Assembly (NCBI RefSeq): GCF_009650095.1
Contig: NZ_CP045915.1
Coordinates: forward strand, 2,108,001-2,172,000
Direction of reading: 5' to 3'
DNA length: 64,000 bases
Origin: Gracilibacillus salitolerans
GTDB taxonomy: Bacteria > Bacillota > Bacilli > Bacillales > Amphibacillaceae
The translations under genes were made by a program, and so were the position numbers. The notes beneath the pieces are model-generated. The model was given only the letters and a program-made list of their open reading frames with translations, had not been told where the DNA came from and searched no databases. Shown here piece by piece: positions 1 through 7,991 of this stretch (position 1 is its first letter; each line of letters opens with the position of its first letter).

Positions 1-1
1 T

Positions 2-409
2 CATGCGACGGTTATCGCGCACCCTGAAGATGCGTATGCTTGAGGTTGTCCTTTCCACAGCAATCATTGCTTTGAAGGACTTGCTGCTGGTCCAACACTA
101 GAAGGGCGCACGGGGATTAAAGGAGAAAAACTCCCTCGAAATCACAAGGTCTTTGATTTTATCTCCTACTATGCAGGACAAATTGCCTTCAATACCTTCG
201 TGAACATGGCACCAGAGAAAATTGTTTTCGGGGGTTCTGTCCTCCAAGAGTCGGATATGCCAAAGGTTCGCGAGTATTTCAAACAATTTAACAATGACTA
301 CGTTGCCACGCCAGATTTAGAAGAACTCATCGTTCGTCCAAGCATCGAAAACAACGGTTCCGCAACCATCGGCAACTTTGGATTGGCCTTGAAGGCGTTA
401 AAAGAATAA
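2..409 (+). pseudogene. ROK-family fructokinase, C-terminal part with in-frame stop
   Basis: The reading frame that ends at 409 encodes the C-terminal part of a ROK sugar kinase. The zinc-binding segment CPFHSNHC is followed by FEGLAAGP, the usual fructokinase sequence (GmuE/ScrK group). The same frame is open from base 2 and reads ROK-like residues (IAHPEDAYA) until a TGA at 41-43. The TGA stands where family members usually have glycine just before the CPFH motif, so a single GGA to TGA change would explain it. The start of the gene lies outside the window. The segment looks more GC-rich than most of the window. Role by family: ATP-dependent phosphorylation of fructose. An assembly error is the main alternative to a true pseudogene. 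Confidence 0.75.
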
Positions 410-415
410 GAAGAT

Positions 416-442
416 AGTCACTCCCTTCCGAGTGGCTTTTTC
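416..442 (+). terminator. Rho-independent terminator after the fructokinase remnant
   Basis: AGTCACTC pairs with GAGTGGCT (one G-U pair) across a short loop and is followed by a T run. It lies 7 bases after the fructokinase stop. Confidence 0.6.
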
Positions 443-528
443 ACGAATTTGTAAGGCTTTACTTCAAGCTATATCAAGGAAAAAGTAGTTTATGAACAAA
501 CACACTAAATTGATAGGAGAATTTATTT

Positions 529-1872
529 ATGGCTAGTAAAAATTATTACGACGTAACAGAGTGGCCTGTCGGTAATCCTTATGAGGATATTGGTGAGGTA
601 ATCAATAGCATTATAGCAGATATTAAAAGTAGGCAAACGGACACTGATGTGAATAAAGGCGGAAAGCCGGGTGCGGTTATCTATATTCCACCGGGAGATT
701 ATCATCTTGGCAGTCAAGTAGTTATAGACATCAGTTATCTTAAAATTATGGGTTCTGGACACGGGTTTACATCTTCGAGTATTCGTTTTAATACTTCTGA
801 GAATGAATGGGCGGGTTTGCATGAATTGTGGCCGGGAGGAAGTCGCATACTCGTAGATATTCCCCTAGAAGTAAATGACGAGGAATATAAAGGAGCTGCA
901 TTTTATATTGAACGAAGTGGAAATCCTCGAATAAGTTCGGTAGAGTTTTCCGACTTTTGTATTGATGGTTTGCATTTTATTGAAGATGGTTTAGGAAAAA
1001 CAACTCCGGAAAACACATACATTAACGGGAAAACGGGTATTTATGTTGCAAGTGCTTGTGACTCATTTCGGATTACAGGCATGGGGTTTGTGTATTTAGA
1101 GCATGGAATTACTATTTATCATGCAGATGCACTGACTATACATGATAATTTCATAGCTGAATGTGGTAACTGTATAGAACTACGAGGTTGGGGACAGGCA
1201 TCAAAAATAACCGATAATTTGATAGGAGCCGGTTTTAAAGGATATTCAATTTACGCTCAAAATTTTGGTGGACTTTTGATTACAGCGAATAATGTTTTTC
1301 CACGAGGTGCGAGCAGTATCTATTTTGATGGTGTGACACGTTCCAGTATCACAAATAATAGGCTTCATTCATTTTATCCAGGAATGGTGGTATTCAGGGG
1401 GAATTGTTCGGAAAACTTGGTTTCTTCAAATCACTTTTTACGTGACCATGAACCTTGGACACCTTTTCTGGGAATAGACAATGGTTTAGATGATTTGTAT
1501 GGTCTTCTCTATATCAGTGGCAATAATAATTCTGTAATTGCTAATCACTTTTCTAAAGTAGTTAATACTCAGAACATCAAGCCGGTAGGTGCAACACCTG
1601 TAATCATACGTATTGTTTCGGGTAATGGAAATTATATTTCTAATAATCATGTTGTTGCCACGGAAGTTCATGCCAAGATAAGTGATTCTTGTTTCTCTGC
1701 GCAAGTAGACGCTTTGTTGACTACCGAAGCATCAGAGCCGCTTACCGTAACAACAGTATTGGTAGAAAAAGAATCGCTTCAAAATACGATTCTTGATTCG
1801 GGAAGTGATGCACAGGTTGTTATGGACAAGACTGTAAATGCATTCAGAGCCACTCCAACGCCAGGAGCATAA
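529..1872 (+). CDS. GH91 inulin fructotransferase / difructose-anhydride hydrolase-like enzyme
   Basis: This 447-residue right-handed beta-helix protein matches glycoside hydrolase family 91 along its length. Recognisable blocks are YDVTEWPVGNP, VIYIPPGDYHL, NGKTGIYVAS, FRITGMGFVYLEHG, FPRGASS and NGLDDLYG. GH91 enzymes release difructose anhydride (DFA I or III) from inulin, or hydrolyse DFA III. The catalytic Asp and Glu of the Bacillus sp. snu-7 enzyme, 11 residues apart, appear as D206 and E217. No signal peptide is visible: the protein starts MASKNYYDV, where secreted family members carry an export signal. The ATG follows AGGAG at good spacing. With the fructokinase remnant upstream, an intracellular DFA hydrolase is a plausible alternative to a secreted fructotransferase. 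The family call is firm; the reaction is not. Confidence 0.9.
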   Translation: MASKNYYDVTEWPVGNPYEDIGEVINSIIADIKSRQTDTDVNKGGKPGAVIYIPPGDYHLGSQVVIDISYLKIMGSGHGFTSSSIRFNTSENEWAGLHELWPGGSRILVDIPLEVNDEEYKGAAFYIERSGNPRISSVEFSDFCIDGLHFIEDGLGKTTPENTYINGKTGIYVASACDSFRITGMGFVYLEHGITIYHADALTIHDNFIAECGNCIELRGWGQASKITDNLIGAGFKGYSIYAQNFGGLLITANNVFPRGASSIYFDGVTRSSITNNRLHSFYPGMVVFRGNCSENLVSSNHFLRDHEPWTPFLGIDNGLDDLYGLLYISGNNNSVIANHFSKVVNTQNIKPVGATPVIIRIVSGNGNYISNNHVVATEVHAKISDSCFSAQVDALLTTEASEPLTVTTVLVEKESLQNTILDSGSDAQVVMDKTVNAFRATPTPGA

Positions 1873-1969
1873 ATGATATATTCAACTATGTTTTTGTGGT
1901 AGTTTTTGTTCCAAAGTTTCAATTGCAAGTCGGACACTTGAATTATTTCGTTTATCATTTAATTTTTGG

Positions 1970-2001
1970 GGTGCTTCCTAGCGATGGAAGTGCCTCTTTT
2001 T
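1970..2001 (+). terminator. Terminator downstream of the GH91 gene
   Basis: GGTGCTTCC and GGAAGTGCC form a nine-pair stem with two G-U wobbles, followed by TCTTTTT. Confidence 0.65.
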
Positions 2002-2141
2002 ATAGTGTTTCCCATATTTGGATAAATGCGAATAAAGTAGACAGAAAAAAGGAATGTTTCTTTAAGGATACTTCCAGAAAATTCCTTATTTTAAGTTTGG
2101 AGAAAGCATGACAATGGCAGAATGAGGTCTTCTAGGATTAA

Positions 2142-2546
2142 GTTATTGCGTTTGAAATCAGGAAACGTCCAACGTTAGATCTTGTCATGGAACCTTTAAG
2201 AGAAACCATAGAGATAATAAAGAATCATGCAACCTATCGCACTACCATCCATTCCGATCAAGGCTGGCATTACCAGCACAACCAATGGGTGAGGACATTA
2301 AAAGAAAATAATGTATTCCAAAGCATGTCACGTAAAGCAACCTGCGCAGACAACGCTCCGATAGAGAATTTCTTTGGCATTTTAAAACAAGAAATGTATT
2401 ATGGGGAAGAATTAGTTAGCTATGACGAATTAAAAAGACGGATAGAAGAATATATCGACTGGTATAACAATGAACGATCAAAAACAAAATTGGCCGGATT
2501 GAGTCCAGTCGAATACCGAACTCAATCCAGCCAATCAGCTGCATAA
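2142..2546 (+). pseudogene. IS3-family (IS150-type) transposase OrfB, C-terminal remnant
   Basis: Only the last third of a DDE transposase remains. Visible are a KRPTLDLV block (frame open from about 2142), HSDQGWHYQ with the second catalytic Asp, IENFFGILKQE with the catalytic Glu, and the typical tail YIDWYNNERSK followed by LSPVEYR. The first catalytic Asp, the helix-turn-helix and OrfA are absent. The sequence after the stop (CTAACTTTTGGGGG near 2553-2567) resembles an IS150-group terminal repeat, so the right end is probably close. No matching left end was found, so this is a non-mobile relic. Confidence 0.85.
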
Positions 2547-2570
2547 TAAAACTCTAACTTTTGGGGGTAA

Positions 2571-2592
2571 CCACCTAGGTGGACTTTTTTTA
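2571..2592 (+). terminator. Palindromic terminator after the IS remnant
   Basis: The palindrome CCACCTAGGTGG is followed by AC and seven T residues. Confidence 0.5.
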
Positions 2593-2629
2593 TGTCTATT
2601 CTATAGGGTCCATTTTATTGGATAGCTCT

Positions 2630-3001
2630 TTAATAATAATAAGGATATGGTGGGTACGGATAGTATGGTGGAAATAGATACGGAAAAAGAGCTAAACTAG
2701 CAAGTGTACCTAATGGGTAACGATACGGGCGATAACGTCTATATCTTCGGCGTGGGCGATCATACCCGCCACCGTAACCACCATAGTCACCATATCGATC
2801 ATCCTCTTCTTCGCGATCCATCATAATATCTTCACCGACTAATACGGTAACGTTATCTACATCAACATTCACGATAATCCCGTCAAAACTACTACCATCT
2901 GTTCTAGTAAGTAGTACATGATGGTGCATGTAACGATGGCAGTGATCATGCAAATGTCTTGTTAAATCTTCTGCATTATGGGATTGATTATTTATACTCA
3001 T
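2630..3001 (-). CDS. Small His-rich / Tyr-Pro-rich protein, Lsm-like segment
   Basis: A 123-residue protein read from the ATG at 3001, preceded by AAGGAG; an upstream ATG at 3040 lacks a ribosome site. It has a His-rich start (HLHDHCHRYMHHH), a central segment resembling an Lsm/Sm-type beta fold (VLLTRTDGSSFDGIIVNVDVDNVTVLV), an acidic patch, a Gly/Tyr/Arg stretch and a C-terminus of Pro-Tyr repeats. Similar proteins occur in spore-forming Bacillaceae and are sometimes mislabelled phosphatidylinositol kinase. No enzymatic motif is visible. The composition would suit a spore surface protein, but that is inference. Confidence 0.65.
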   Translation of the reverse strand: MSINNQSHNAEDLTRHLHDHCHRYMHHHVLLTRTDGSSFDGIIVNVDVDNVTVLVGEDIMMDREEEDDRYGDYGGYGGGYDRPRRRYRRYRPYRYPLGTLASLALFPYLFPPYYPYPPYPYYY

Positions 3002-3469
3002 ATTCCCCTTCATCTCCTTTCTCAAAAATAGGTTATTCATCTAGGGATTATTCGTGACATGTCTATATTGAAAATTATAAAATTTTAAACTTTTATGAGG
3101 GGGAGGGTTGGATAAAGAGAAACTCTGTCTAAGGGTATCGTTGGACTGGATATAGATGGGTTTATTTCGGAATAGACTTACGACAAATTCAATCGTTTAC
3201 TGCTATAAACAAGTAGTGTTTGAAGAAACCTATATTAGTTGGTCAGAAATATGTGAATATTACACAATAATGTTATTTCAACTAACAAGTGCAATACTTA
3301 AAGTTAAGGAATTGTTACAGCTCCTATACTTAATCAAGGATATAGACGTGATCCTGGAAGGATCAATCGCTGTTCTCGCTAAAGTAAAGGGCAGTAAAAC
3401 TAGTACATTATATTTATTTAGTAGTAGACACCAACTGTATAGTAGAAATGAGTGTCAAATTTAAGTAGT
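3002..3469. other. Intergenic stretch without a supported gene
   Basis: This stretch carries the upstream region of the His-rich protein gene. A 102-codon open frame runs from 3156 on the plus strand, but it has no ribosome site, no recognisable family and ends beside a minus-strand terminator. I do not call it a gene. Confidence 0.5.
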
Positions 3470-3495
3470 AAAAAAAAGCGTCCGTTTTGGACGCT
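3470..3495 (-). terminator. Minus-strand terminator for the YjcZ-like ORF
   Basis: AGCGTCC and GGACGCT form a perfect 7-bp stem around a 5-base loop. The T run follows on the minus strand (A run at 3470-3477). Confidence 0.75.
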
Positions 3496-3536
3496 GTTAA
3501 AGAGATGGGTTATGAGTGCAAGTTCAGTTTTATAGA

Positions 3537-3641
3537 TTAGTACATTCCACCAACAAATGCTGCTCCAACAATAATTAGTAAAATAAATAGAACAACAATC
3601 AATGCAAAGTTATTATCTCTTTTATGTCCATAATCACTTAT
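3537..3641 (-). pseudogene. YjcZ/SscA-like sporulation mini-protein with ATA at the start position
   Basis: The minus strand encodes a 34-residue peptide, SDYGHKRDNNFALIV followed by VLFILLIIVGAAFVGGMY and a stop. This matches the YjcZ family of tiny hydrophobic sporulation proteins (FALIVVLFILLIIVG). The expected initiator codon at 3639-3641 is ATA, not ATG. An in-frame TAG lies three codons further upstream, no other start is available, and no AGGAGG is visible. It keeps its own terminator at 3470-3495. It is either a recent pseudogene or starts at a non-standard codon. Confidence 0.6.
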
Positions 3642-3998
3642 ATTGAGCTACGGTACCGACTTTAATTTGGCGCCTGATATGTTAAGGCGTATTACGATTT
3701 AATGAAAATCAATGTATATGGTTATCATATATCTTCTTAACCCATAACTGGGACTATTAATTAATGTTTAAAAGTATTATCTAAGAGGGATTAACGTTCT
3801 TTTTTTGGAGGTTATTTTGGAGTTTTTGGAACACCTTTTACAATGGTTATAAGATTTTCTGAAAAGTAAAATTATGTATAGCCAAGGAGAGATACCATGG
3901 CTGTATCGTTTAATAAATAATAATAGGACAGATGCCTTACCCTTTCGTCTTCCTTTTTAAAAACTTGGCTAGTAGACCTCTTCATTGGCAAATGTAGA
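3642..3998. other. Intergenic stretch without a supported gene
   Basis: Nothing convincing was seen. The only item with a good ribosome site is a seven-codon ORF (MAVSFNK) at 3898-3921 after AAGGAG, too short to call. Confidence 0.4.
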
Positions 3999-4412
3999 CT
4001 ACCTTACGGGGATAATTTGTCCTCTGATTTCTCCATCTGGATTTTGTTCAGTATGGACGTTAACGTAATTTAGTTTTTTCTGCATTAATTTTAGAAGGTC
4101 ACGGACACTTTTTACACGTACAGAATTTTCGGCAATATCTTCATCCGTAATAATTCCAGTAACAATTCCCCGGCGAGTGCTAATTCCATGCTGTTCTTCA
4201 ATAGTCATTATATCAGCTCCAAATAAGAACACTAGAACGGGCCCATTTTCACCACGGGCACCAAAATGAATATGTGCTTGATCATTTACTTCAAGTTGAA
4301 ATTTTAGTTTAGAACCTTGTTTATTGGTAAAAAACTTAGCCGTTCCAAACGCATCCGTCATTACTGGAGGCACTTCGTTTTCCCCTTTAAGTCTAGCAAT
4401 AAACTTCTCCAC
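3999..4412 (-). CDS. CHRD domain protein
   Basis: This 137-residue protein is a single CHRD domain (PF07452). It opens FIARLKGENEVPPV, has AHIHFGARGENGPVLVFLF in the middle, and ends VNVHTEQNPDGEIRGQI, all hallmark CHRD blocks. The start codon is GTG at 4410-4412, with AAGGTGG upstream. There is no signal peptide, unlike many secreted CHRD proteins. The domain occurs in chordin and in many bacterial proteins of unknown role. Neighbours give no functional hint. Confidence 0.85.
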   Translation of the reverse strand: MEKFIARLKGENEVPPVMTDAFGTAKFFTNKQGSKLKFQLEVNDQAHIHFGARGENGPVLVFLFGADIMTIEEQHGISTRRGIVTGIITDEDIAENSVRVKSVRDLLKLMQKKLNYVNVHTEQNPDGEIRGQIIPVR

Positions 4413-4452
4413 TTTTTACACCACCTTACGAAATTTACTATATTTTATGAAT

Positions 4453-4498
4453 GTTCGCCAAAAAACTTGTTACTTTAGTGATGAGATGAATGGCGAAC
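4453..4498 (+). repeat. Left-end hairpin of the TnpB element
   Basis: An outer stem GTTCGCCA/TGGCGAAC encloses an inner stem CTTGTTAC/GTGATGAG with loop TTTA. The inner hairpin core is repeated at the right end (6091-6110). Confidence 0.7.
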
Positions 4499-4633
4499 GG
4501 TTTTGACAGATCATATGTTCTGGGTTAAAATAATAAATAGGGAACATTTGTGTGCATTTGTTAGGTGAATGATGCCATTAGTTTTAAATCGTTTGTACAA
4601 GCTGCTTGAAGAAAATAGCGGGAGGTGAGGATT

Positions 4634-6073
4634 ATGTACCGTACCCAACAAATTCGCATTAAAAAAGGGCATCGGCTCTATCATTATTGTGATCATATCA
4701 CGTTTTTAGCGAAAAACCTTTACAATGCCACCAACTTTCACATCCGTCAAATTTTTACAGCATTTGGTGAAGAAAAAACCCTTCAACCACTACAACAAGA
4801 AGTTTTCGACCTCATCGAACAACACCTTCCACAAATGAATGCAATCAAAAGAAAAACGGTAGAGAAGAAACGGGAAAAAGAATTAAAAAAGCCCATGGAT
4901 CAACGCAAAGAGATCAAAGATGCCATGTTATTTGAGTATCCATCTGCTCAACATAAATGGCCTTCGTATGCCTTTTTAGATGGATTATTTAAAGTGTCTG
5001 AGAATGAGGATTACCTGGCATTACCTGGTCAAGTCAACCAACAAGTCATGAAAATGGTGTTTCAAAATTGGAAGTCTTATTTTGCAAGCCTCAAAGACTA
5101 TCAAGTAAATCCTCACAAATATACTGGAAGACCAAAACTCCCCAAGTATGCACCGAAGAACGGAAGAAAAACTTGTCTATTTTCCAATCAGGTATGTAAG
5201 GTGAAAGACGACAAATACTTGAAATTTCCTCACACAAAAGAAAGGGTGAATATCGGGAAATTAGGTCTAAAGGGACAACTGCAACAAGTAAGGATTATTC
5301 CGACATATGGCGAGTATACGGTAGAAGTGGTCATCATGAAAGAGGAAGAGAAAAAGCTAGTAGAACTCGATGAAAAACATGTCATGGGGATTGATCTCGG
5401 TGTTCATTGTTTGGCAACCATTGTCGATAACACAGGTTCCTCGCCTGTTATTATGAAGGGCCAAACGGTAAAGAGTATCAATCATCAATATTATAACAAA
5501 CAACGGGCACATTATTACCGAGTTTTACGACACGGGCAGGGACCAAAAGACGGTTCCTTCCATAGTAAACGATTGCAGCGACTAGATCAAAAACGTTATT
5601 TCAAGTTAAAAGACGCCTTCCATAAAGCCAGTTATCACAACGTTCAGTTAGCACTGGCGCGCAAAGTCAGCACGATTGTCATCGGGGCGAATAAGGGATG
5701 GAAAAATAAGGTAAGACTTCGCAAGCAGGACAAACAACACTTTCAATCTCTCCCCCATACGATGCTGATTCGTATGGTCGAGTACAAAGCGGAACAATAT
5801 GGCATTAAAGTTCAGCGCCAAGAAGAAAGCTACACATCAAAAGCTAGTTTGGTGGATATGGATGAACTGCCCATCTATGAAAAGGGTGTTCCAACGAATG
5901 CTGTGTTTAGTGGCCGCAGAGTAAAACGAGGGTTATATCGCACCAAAGAGAACACGTGCATTCACGCCGATGTGAATGCAGCGGGAAATATCATCAGAAA
6001 AGTAGTCCCTAACGCGTTTGTCGAGGGGATAGAGGGCGTCGTGTCCCGCCCACTAATGTTAAGCATCGTTTGA
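4634..6073 (+). CDS. tnpB: RNA-guided nuclease TnpB (IS1341-type)
   Basis: A 479-residue TnpB-family protein. The ATG at 4634 is used because GGAGGTGAGG sits directly upstream; a GTG at 4625 overlaps that site. RuvC-I is GIDLGVH (D254) and RuvC-III is HADVNAAGN (D446). At the usual RuvC-II position, IVIG followed by NKGWK (350-356) has Gly where canonical TnpB has the catalytic Glu. A glutamate pair in QEESYTSKAS (E397/E398) is the likely replacement. The CxxC zinc ribbon usual between RuvC-II and III is missing, replaced by SGRRVKRGLYR. TnpB is a guide-RNA-directed DNA nuclease that favours transposon retention. The frame is intact, so the protein may be active. Confidence 0.85.
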   Translation: MYRTQQIRIKKGHRLYHYCDHITFLAKNLYNATNFHIRQIFTAFGEEKTLQPLQQEVFDLIEQHLPQMNAIKRKTVEKKREKELKKPMDQRKEIKDAMLFEYPSAQHKWPSYAFLDGLFKVSENEDYLALPGQVNQQVMKMVFQNWKSYFASLKDYQVNPHKYTGRPKLPKYAPKNGRKTCLFSNQVCKVKDDKYLKFPHTKERVNIGKLGLKGQLQQVRIIPTYGEYTVEVVIMKEEEKKLVELDEKHVMGIDLGVHCLATIVDNTGSSPVIMKGQTVKSINHQYYNKQRAHYYRVLRHGQGPKDGSFHSKRLQRLDQKRYFKLKDAFHKASYHNVQLALARKVSTIVIGANKGWKNKVRLRKQDKQHFQSLPHTMLIRMVEYKAEQYGIKVQRQEESYTSKASLVDMDELPIYEKGVPTNAVFSGRRVKRGLYRTKENTCIHADVNAAGNIIRKVVPNAFVEGIEGVVSRPLMLSIV

Positions 6074-6090
6074 AGTTGATACATTAGAAA

Positions 6091-6110
6091 CTCGTCACTT
6101 TAGTGATGAG
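6091..6110 (+). repeat. Right-end hairpin of the TnpB element
   Basis: CTCGTCAC and GTGATGAG form an 8-bp stem with loop TTTA, 18 bases after the tnpB stop. It matches the left-end inner hairpin and would form the 3' part of the guide RNA scaffold. Confidence 0.7.
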
Positions 6111-6611
6111 AGGTTCATGAAAATAGAATAGTCAGGTATAGGTGAAAGGAATAGAGAATAAAAAAAGGGCGCGCCCCTAAGATAAATGAAATTATTATAT
6201 TATTGTAATACCAAGAAGACAAACTATTCAAGTCGCTTGTTTGTGTACGCTAATAATAAGGTTTCACTGGTATGTTATATACATCAATAATTATTATTAC
6301 AAACGGAGAGAAAACAAAACAAAGTCATTTAATGCGTAGTACAACGATACTATTCAATAGAAAATGATATTCCACAATCGGGCGCATTGCGAAAGACCAT
6401 AAGCCTAATTCCTCGGTAAAATAAAGAGGAATAGGCTTTTTCACTTCAAAATCCTTGATGTTTTTCTATTGGTAAACTCGTTTGCGGAAAATGGTAAATT
6501 GCGTGGCGACTGCAGGTAAAAAACAAGGCACAGATGGTACATTCTTGTGGCTGTAATCACCATATATCTCGCCTACAGCACTAACTATCTTGCGAACAAA
6601 CCAATATAATA
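6111..6611. other. Intergenic stretch between tnpB and the MFS gene
   Basis: No gene was seen. It holds a GC palindrome (GGGCGCGCCC near 6168) and the plus-strand terminator at 6401-6441. Confidence 0.5.
6401..6441 (+). terminator. Strong plus-strand terminator
   Basis: AAGCCTAATTCCTC pairs with GAGGAATAGGCTT (one bulged A), followed by TTTTTC. No plus-strand gene other than tnpB lies upstream. Confidence 0.7.
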
Positions 6612-7847
6612 TTATAAAACGTTTCCTTCATTTTTTAACCTCCTATGCATCTCCCAAGTTGCCAGTCCGCAAAGTATTGCGGTCATGGCGATAAAGAAAT
6701 AACCTGCCTGCATCCCGATCCTGTTACTCTCTGCAAATGTAGCACCAAATGAGAGATTCGTTACCCATTCGATGATATAGCCAATTATTAAATTGGTTAT
6801 AACACCACCGATTCCGATCAGAACAACTATAAAAGTAATAGCTGTATCTGTTCCTTTCGTATATTTTCTTGCCAGTAATGCCATCATTGTCGGATAAATC
6901 GGTCCGATTCCAAAACCAGCAATCGCAAAAAGAAAGGCAAAACTATCTCCAGTAAAAATAGGAATGAAACTTAACACGCCTGCAAATAGAGAAAAAACAA
7001 TAATCGATATCGCATAACCAAATTTATCGGTTACAGGACCAAGCAATAGCCTTGCTAACATAAAGGAAAAGAAGAAAATGGATAACATGCCTGAAGCATC
7101 TGCAATCGTCCATTCACTAACTTTGACTAAATAATTTACAAGCCAGGCTGCGATCCCTAGTTCAGCTGTAACTCCCATTGTTAATGCAAATACAATCAGC
7201 CAAGCGATAGGATCTTTGGTTAATTTTTTGATGGAAGTTCGGTCTTCTTCATCATGACCTTCTTCTTTCGGGAAACGGCTTAACACAACTGGAATAATAG
7301 GTAAAACCGATAAGGAAAGCATGATTAAATACATACCTCGCCAACCTAAAACTGCAGCATTGATTTCCCACCCCATCATTTGCGCAGCCACAATGGGAGC
7401 AACTGTTGATCCCAGTCCGTAAAAGAAATGCGATAAATTGAGCATTGTTCCTGTATTTTTCGTAAATAATCGTGCAGCAATGATTGCTAGACCTATTTCA
7501 AGCATCCCATTACCAATGTATAGAAGGAAGTAGGCACCTACCAGAGTGGCGAAATTAGTAGAAAAGTAGATACATACCCCAGAAACCGCCATTAAAATAA
7601 AGGTTAGTATACTCGTAGTTTTTGCTCCGATTTTTGCAATGAGCCAAGAAGTATACGTACAAGCAAGTAAAAAACCGAAAGCATTAATTGCTAATAAACC
7701 ACCTAATGTTCCATCAGATAATGATAATTCCTGTTGCATTTCAGGAATTGCTGGGCCTTTTATATTCTCTGACACACCAAAAATTAAAAATCCACCAAAA
7801 ATAACAAACAATAATAGATAAAAATTAGTTTTCTTATTTAACCGCAT
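6612..7847 (-). CDS. MFS transporter, probably sugar uptake
   Basis: A 411-residue protein with about 12 hydrophobic segments and major-facilitator features: GPAIPEMQQELSLSDGTLG at the first loop and LLGPVTDKFGY in the second half. It resembles the fucose/glucose:H+ symporter-like branch, but the substrate cannot be read from sequence. The start is supported by AAGGGGAC. It is divergent from the GH127 beta-L-arabinofuranosidase gene, and cre-like sites lie in the shared promoter region. Uptake of an arabinose-containing oligosaccharide is the natural inference. Confidence 0.8.
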   Translation of the reverse strand: MRLNKKTNFYLLLFVIFGGFLIFGVSENIKGPAIPEMQQELSLSDGTLGGLLAINAFGFLLACTYTSWLIAKIGAKTTSILTFILMAVSGVCIYFSTNFATLVGAYFLLYIGNGMLEIGLAIIAARLFTKNTGTMLNLSHFFYGLGSTVAPIVAAQMMGWEINAAVLGWRGMYLIMLSLSVLPIIPVVLSRFPKEEGHDEEDRTSIKKLTKDPIAWLIVFALTMGVTAELGIAAWLVNYLVKVSEWTIADASGMLSIFFFSFMLARLLLGPVTDKFGYAISIIVFSLFAGVLSFIPIFTGDSFAFLFAIAGFGIGPIYPTMMALLARKYTKGTDTAITFIVVLIGIGGVITNLIIGYIIEWVTNLSFGATFAESNRIGMQAGYFFIAMTAILCGLATWEMHRRLKNEGNVL

Positions 7848-7863
7848 ATGTAGTGTCCCCTTA

Positions 7864-7877
7864 TGTAAGCGTTAAAT
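7864..7877 (+). promoter_or_regulatory. cre-like site near the MFS gene
   Basis: TGTAAGCGTTAAAT matches the CcpA box TGWAANCGNTNWCA at all but the last two conserved positions. It lies 17 bases upstream of the MFS start. Confidence 0.45.
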
Positions 7878-7951
7878 TTAATCTTACAATAAAAAAATTG
7901 ATTTGTAATCTACTTTGAATCGTGATATTAGCGTCTTGTACTTACATCTTA

Positions 7952-7975
7952 TATAATGGTAAGAAAGCGATTTCA
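7952..7975 (+). promoter_or_regulatory. -10 box and cre site upstream of the GH127 gene
   Basis: TATAAT at 7952-7957 is followed directly by AGAAAGCGATTTCA (7962-7975), which fits the cre consensus except at the first base. A cre at the transcription start is a classical CcpA-repression layout. The -35 is weak. Confidence 0.6.
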
Positions 7976-7991
7976 AAAAGGGGTGGATAAA

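Larger units (their letters stand above)
4449..6117 (+). mobile_element. IS200/IS605-superfamily element carrying only tnpB (IS1341-like)
   Basis: The element has a single tnpB gene and no tnpA. Both flanks carry related subterminal hairpins with the shared core ACTTTAGTGATGAGA: left 4466-4485 inside a larger stem 4453-4498, right 6091-6110. Subterminal hairpins instead of inverted repeats are diagnostic of this superfamily. The ends given are inferred: left flank TTTAT (4444-4448) would fit a TnpB target motif and GGTTCAT (6112-6118) a right end. The ends cannot be fixed without an empty site. In TnpB systems the right end also yields the guide RNA, whose guide lies just outside the element. 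Confidence 0.7.

Noticed and set aside
1896..2111. 71-codon plus-strand ORF after the GH91 gene
   Set aside because: It runs through the GH91 terminator, has no ribosome site and shows no family resemblance.
3156..3464. 102-codon plus-strand ORF
   Set aside because: No Shine-Dalgarno sequence and no recognisable domain; it ends against a minus-strand terminator.
3898..3921. Seven-codon ORF behind AAGGAG
   Set aside because: Too short to support as a gene; no terminator or conserved partner.
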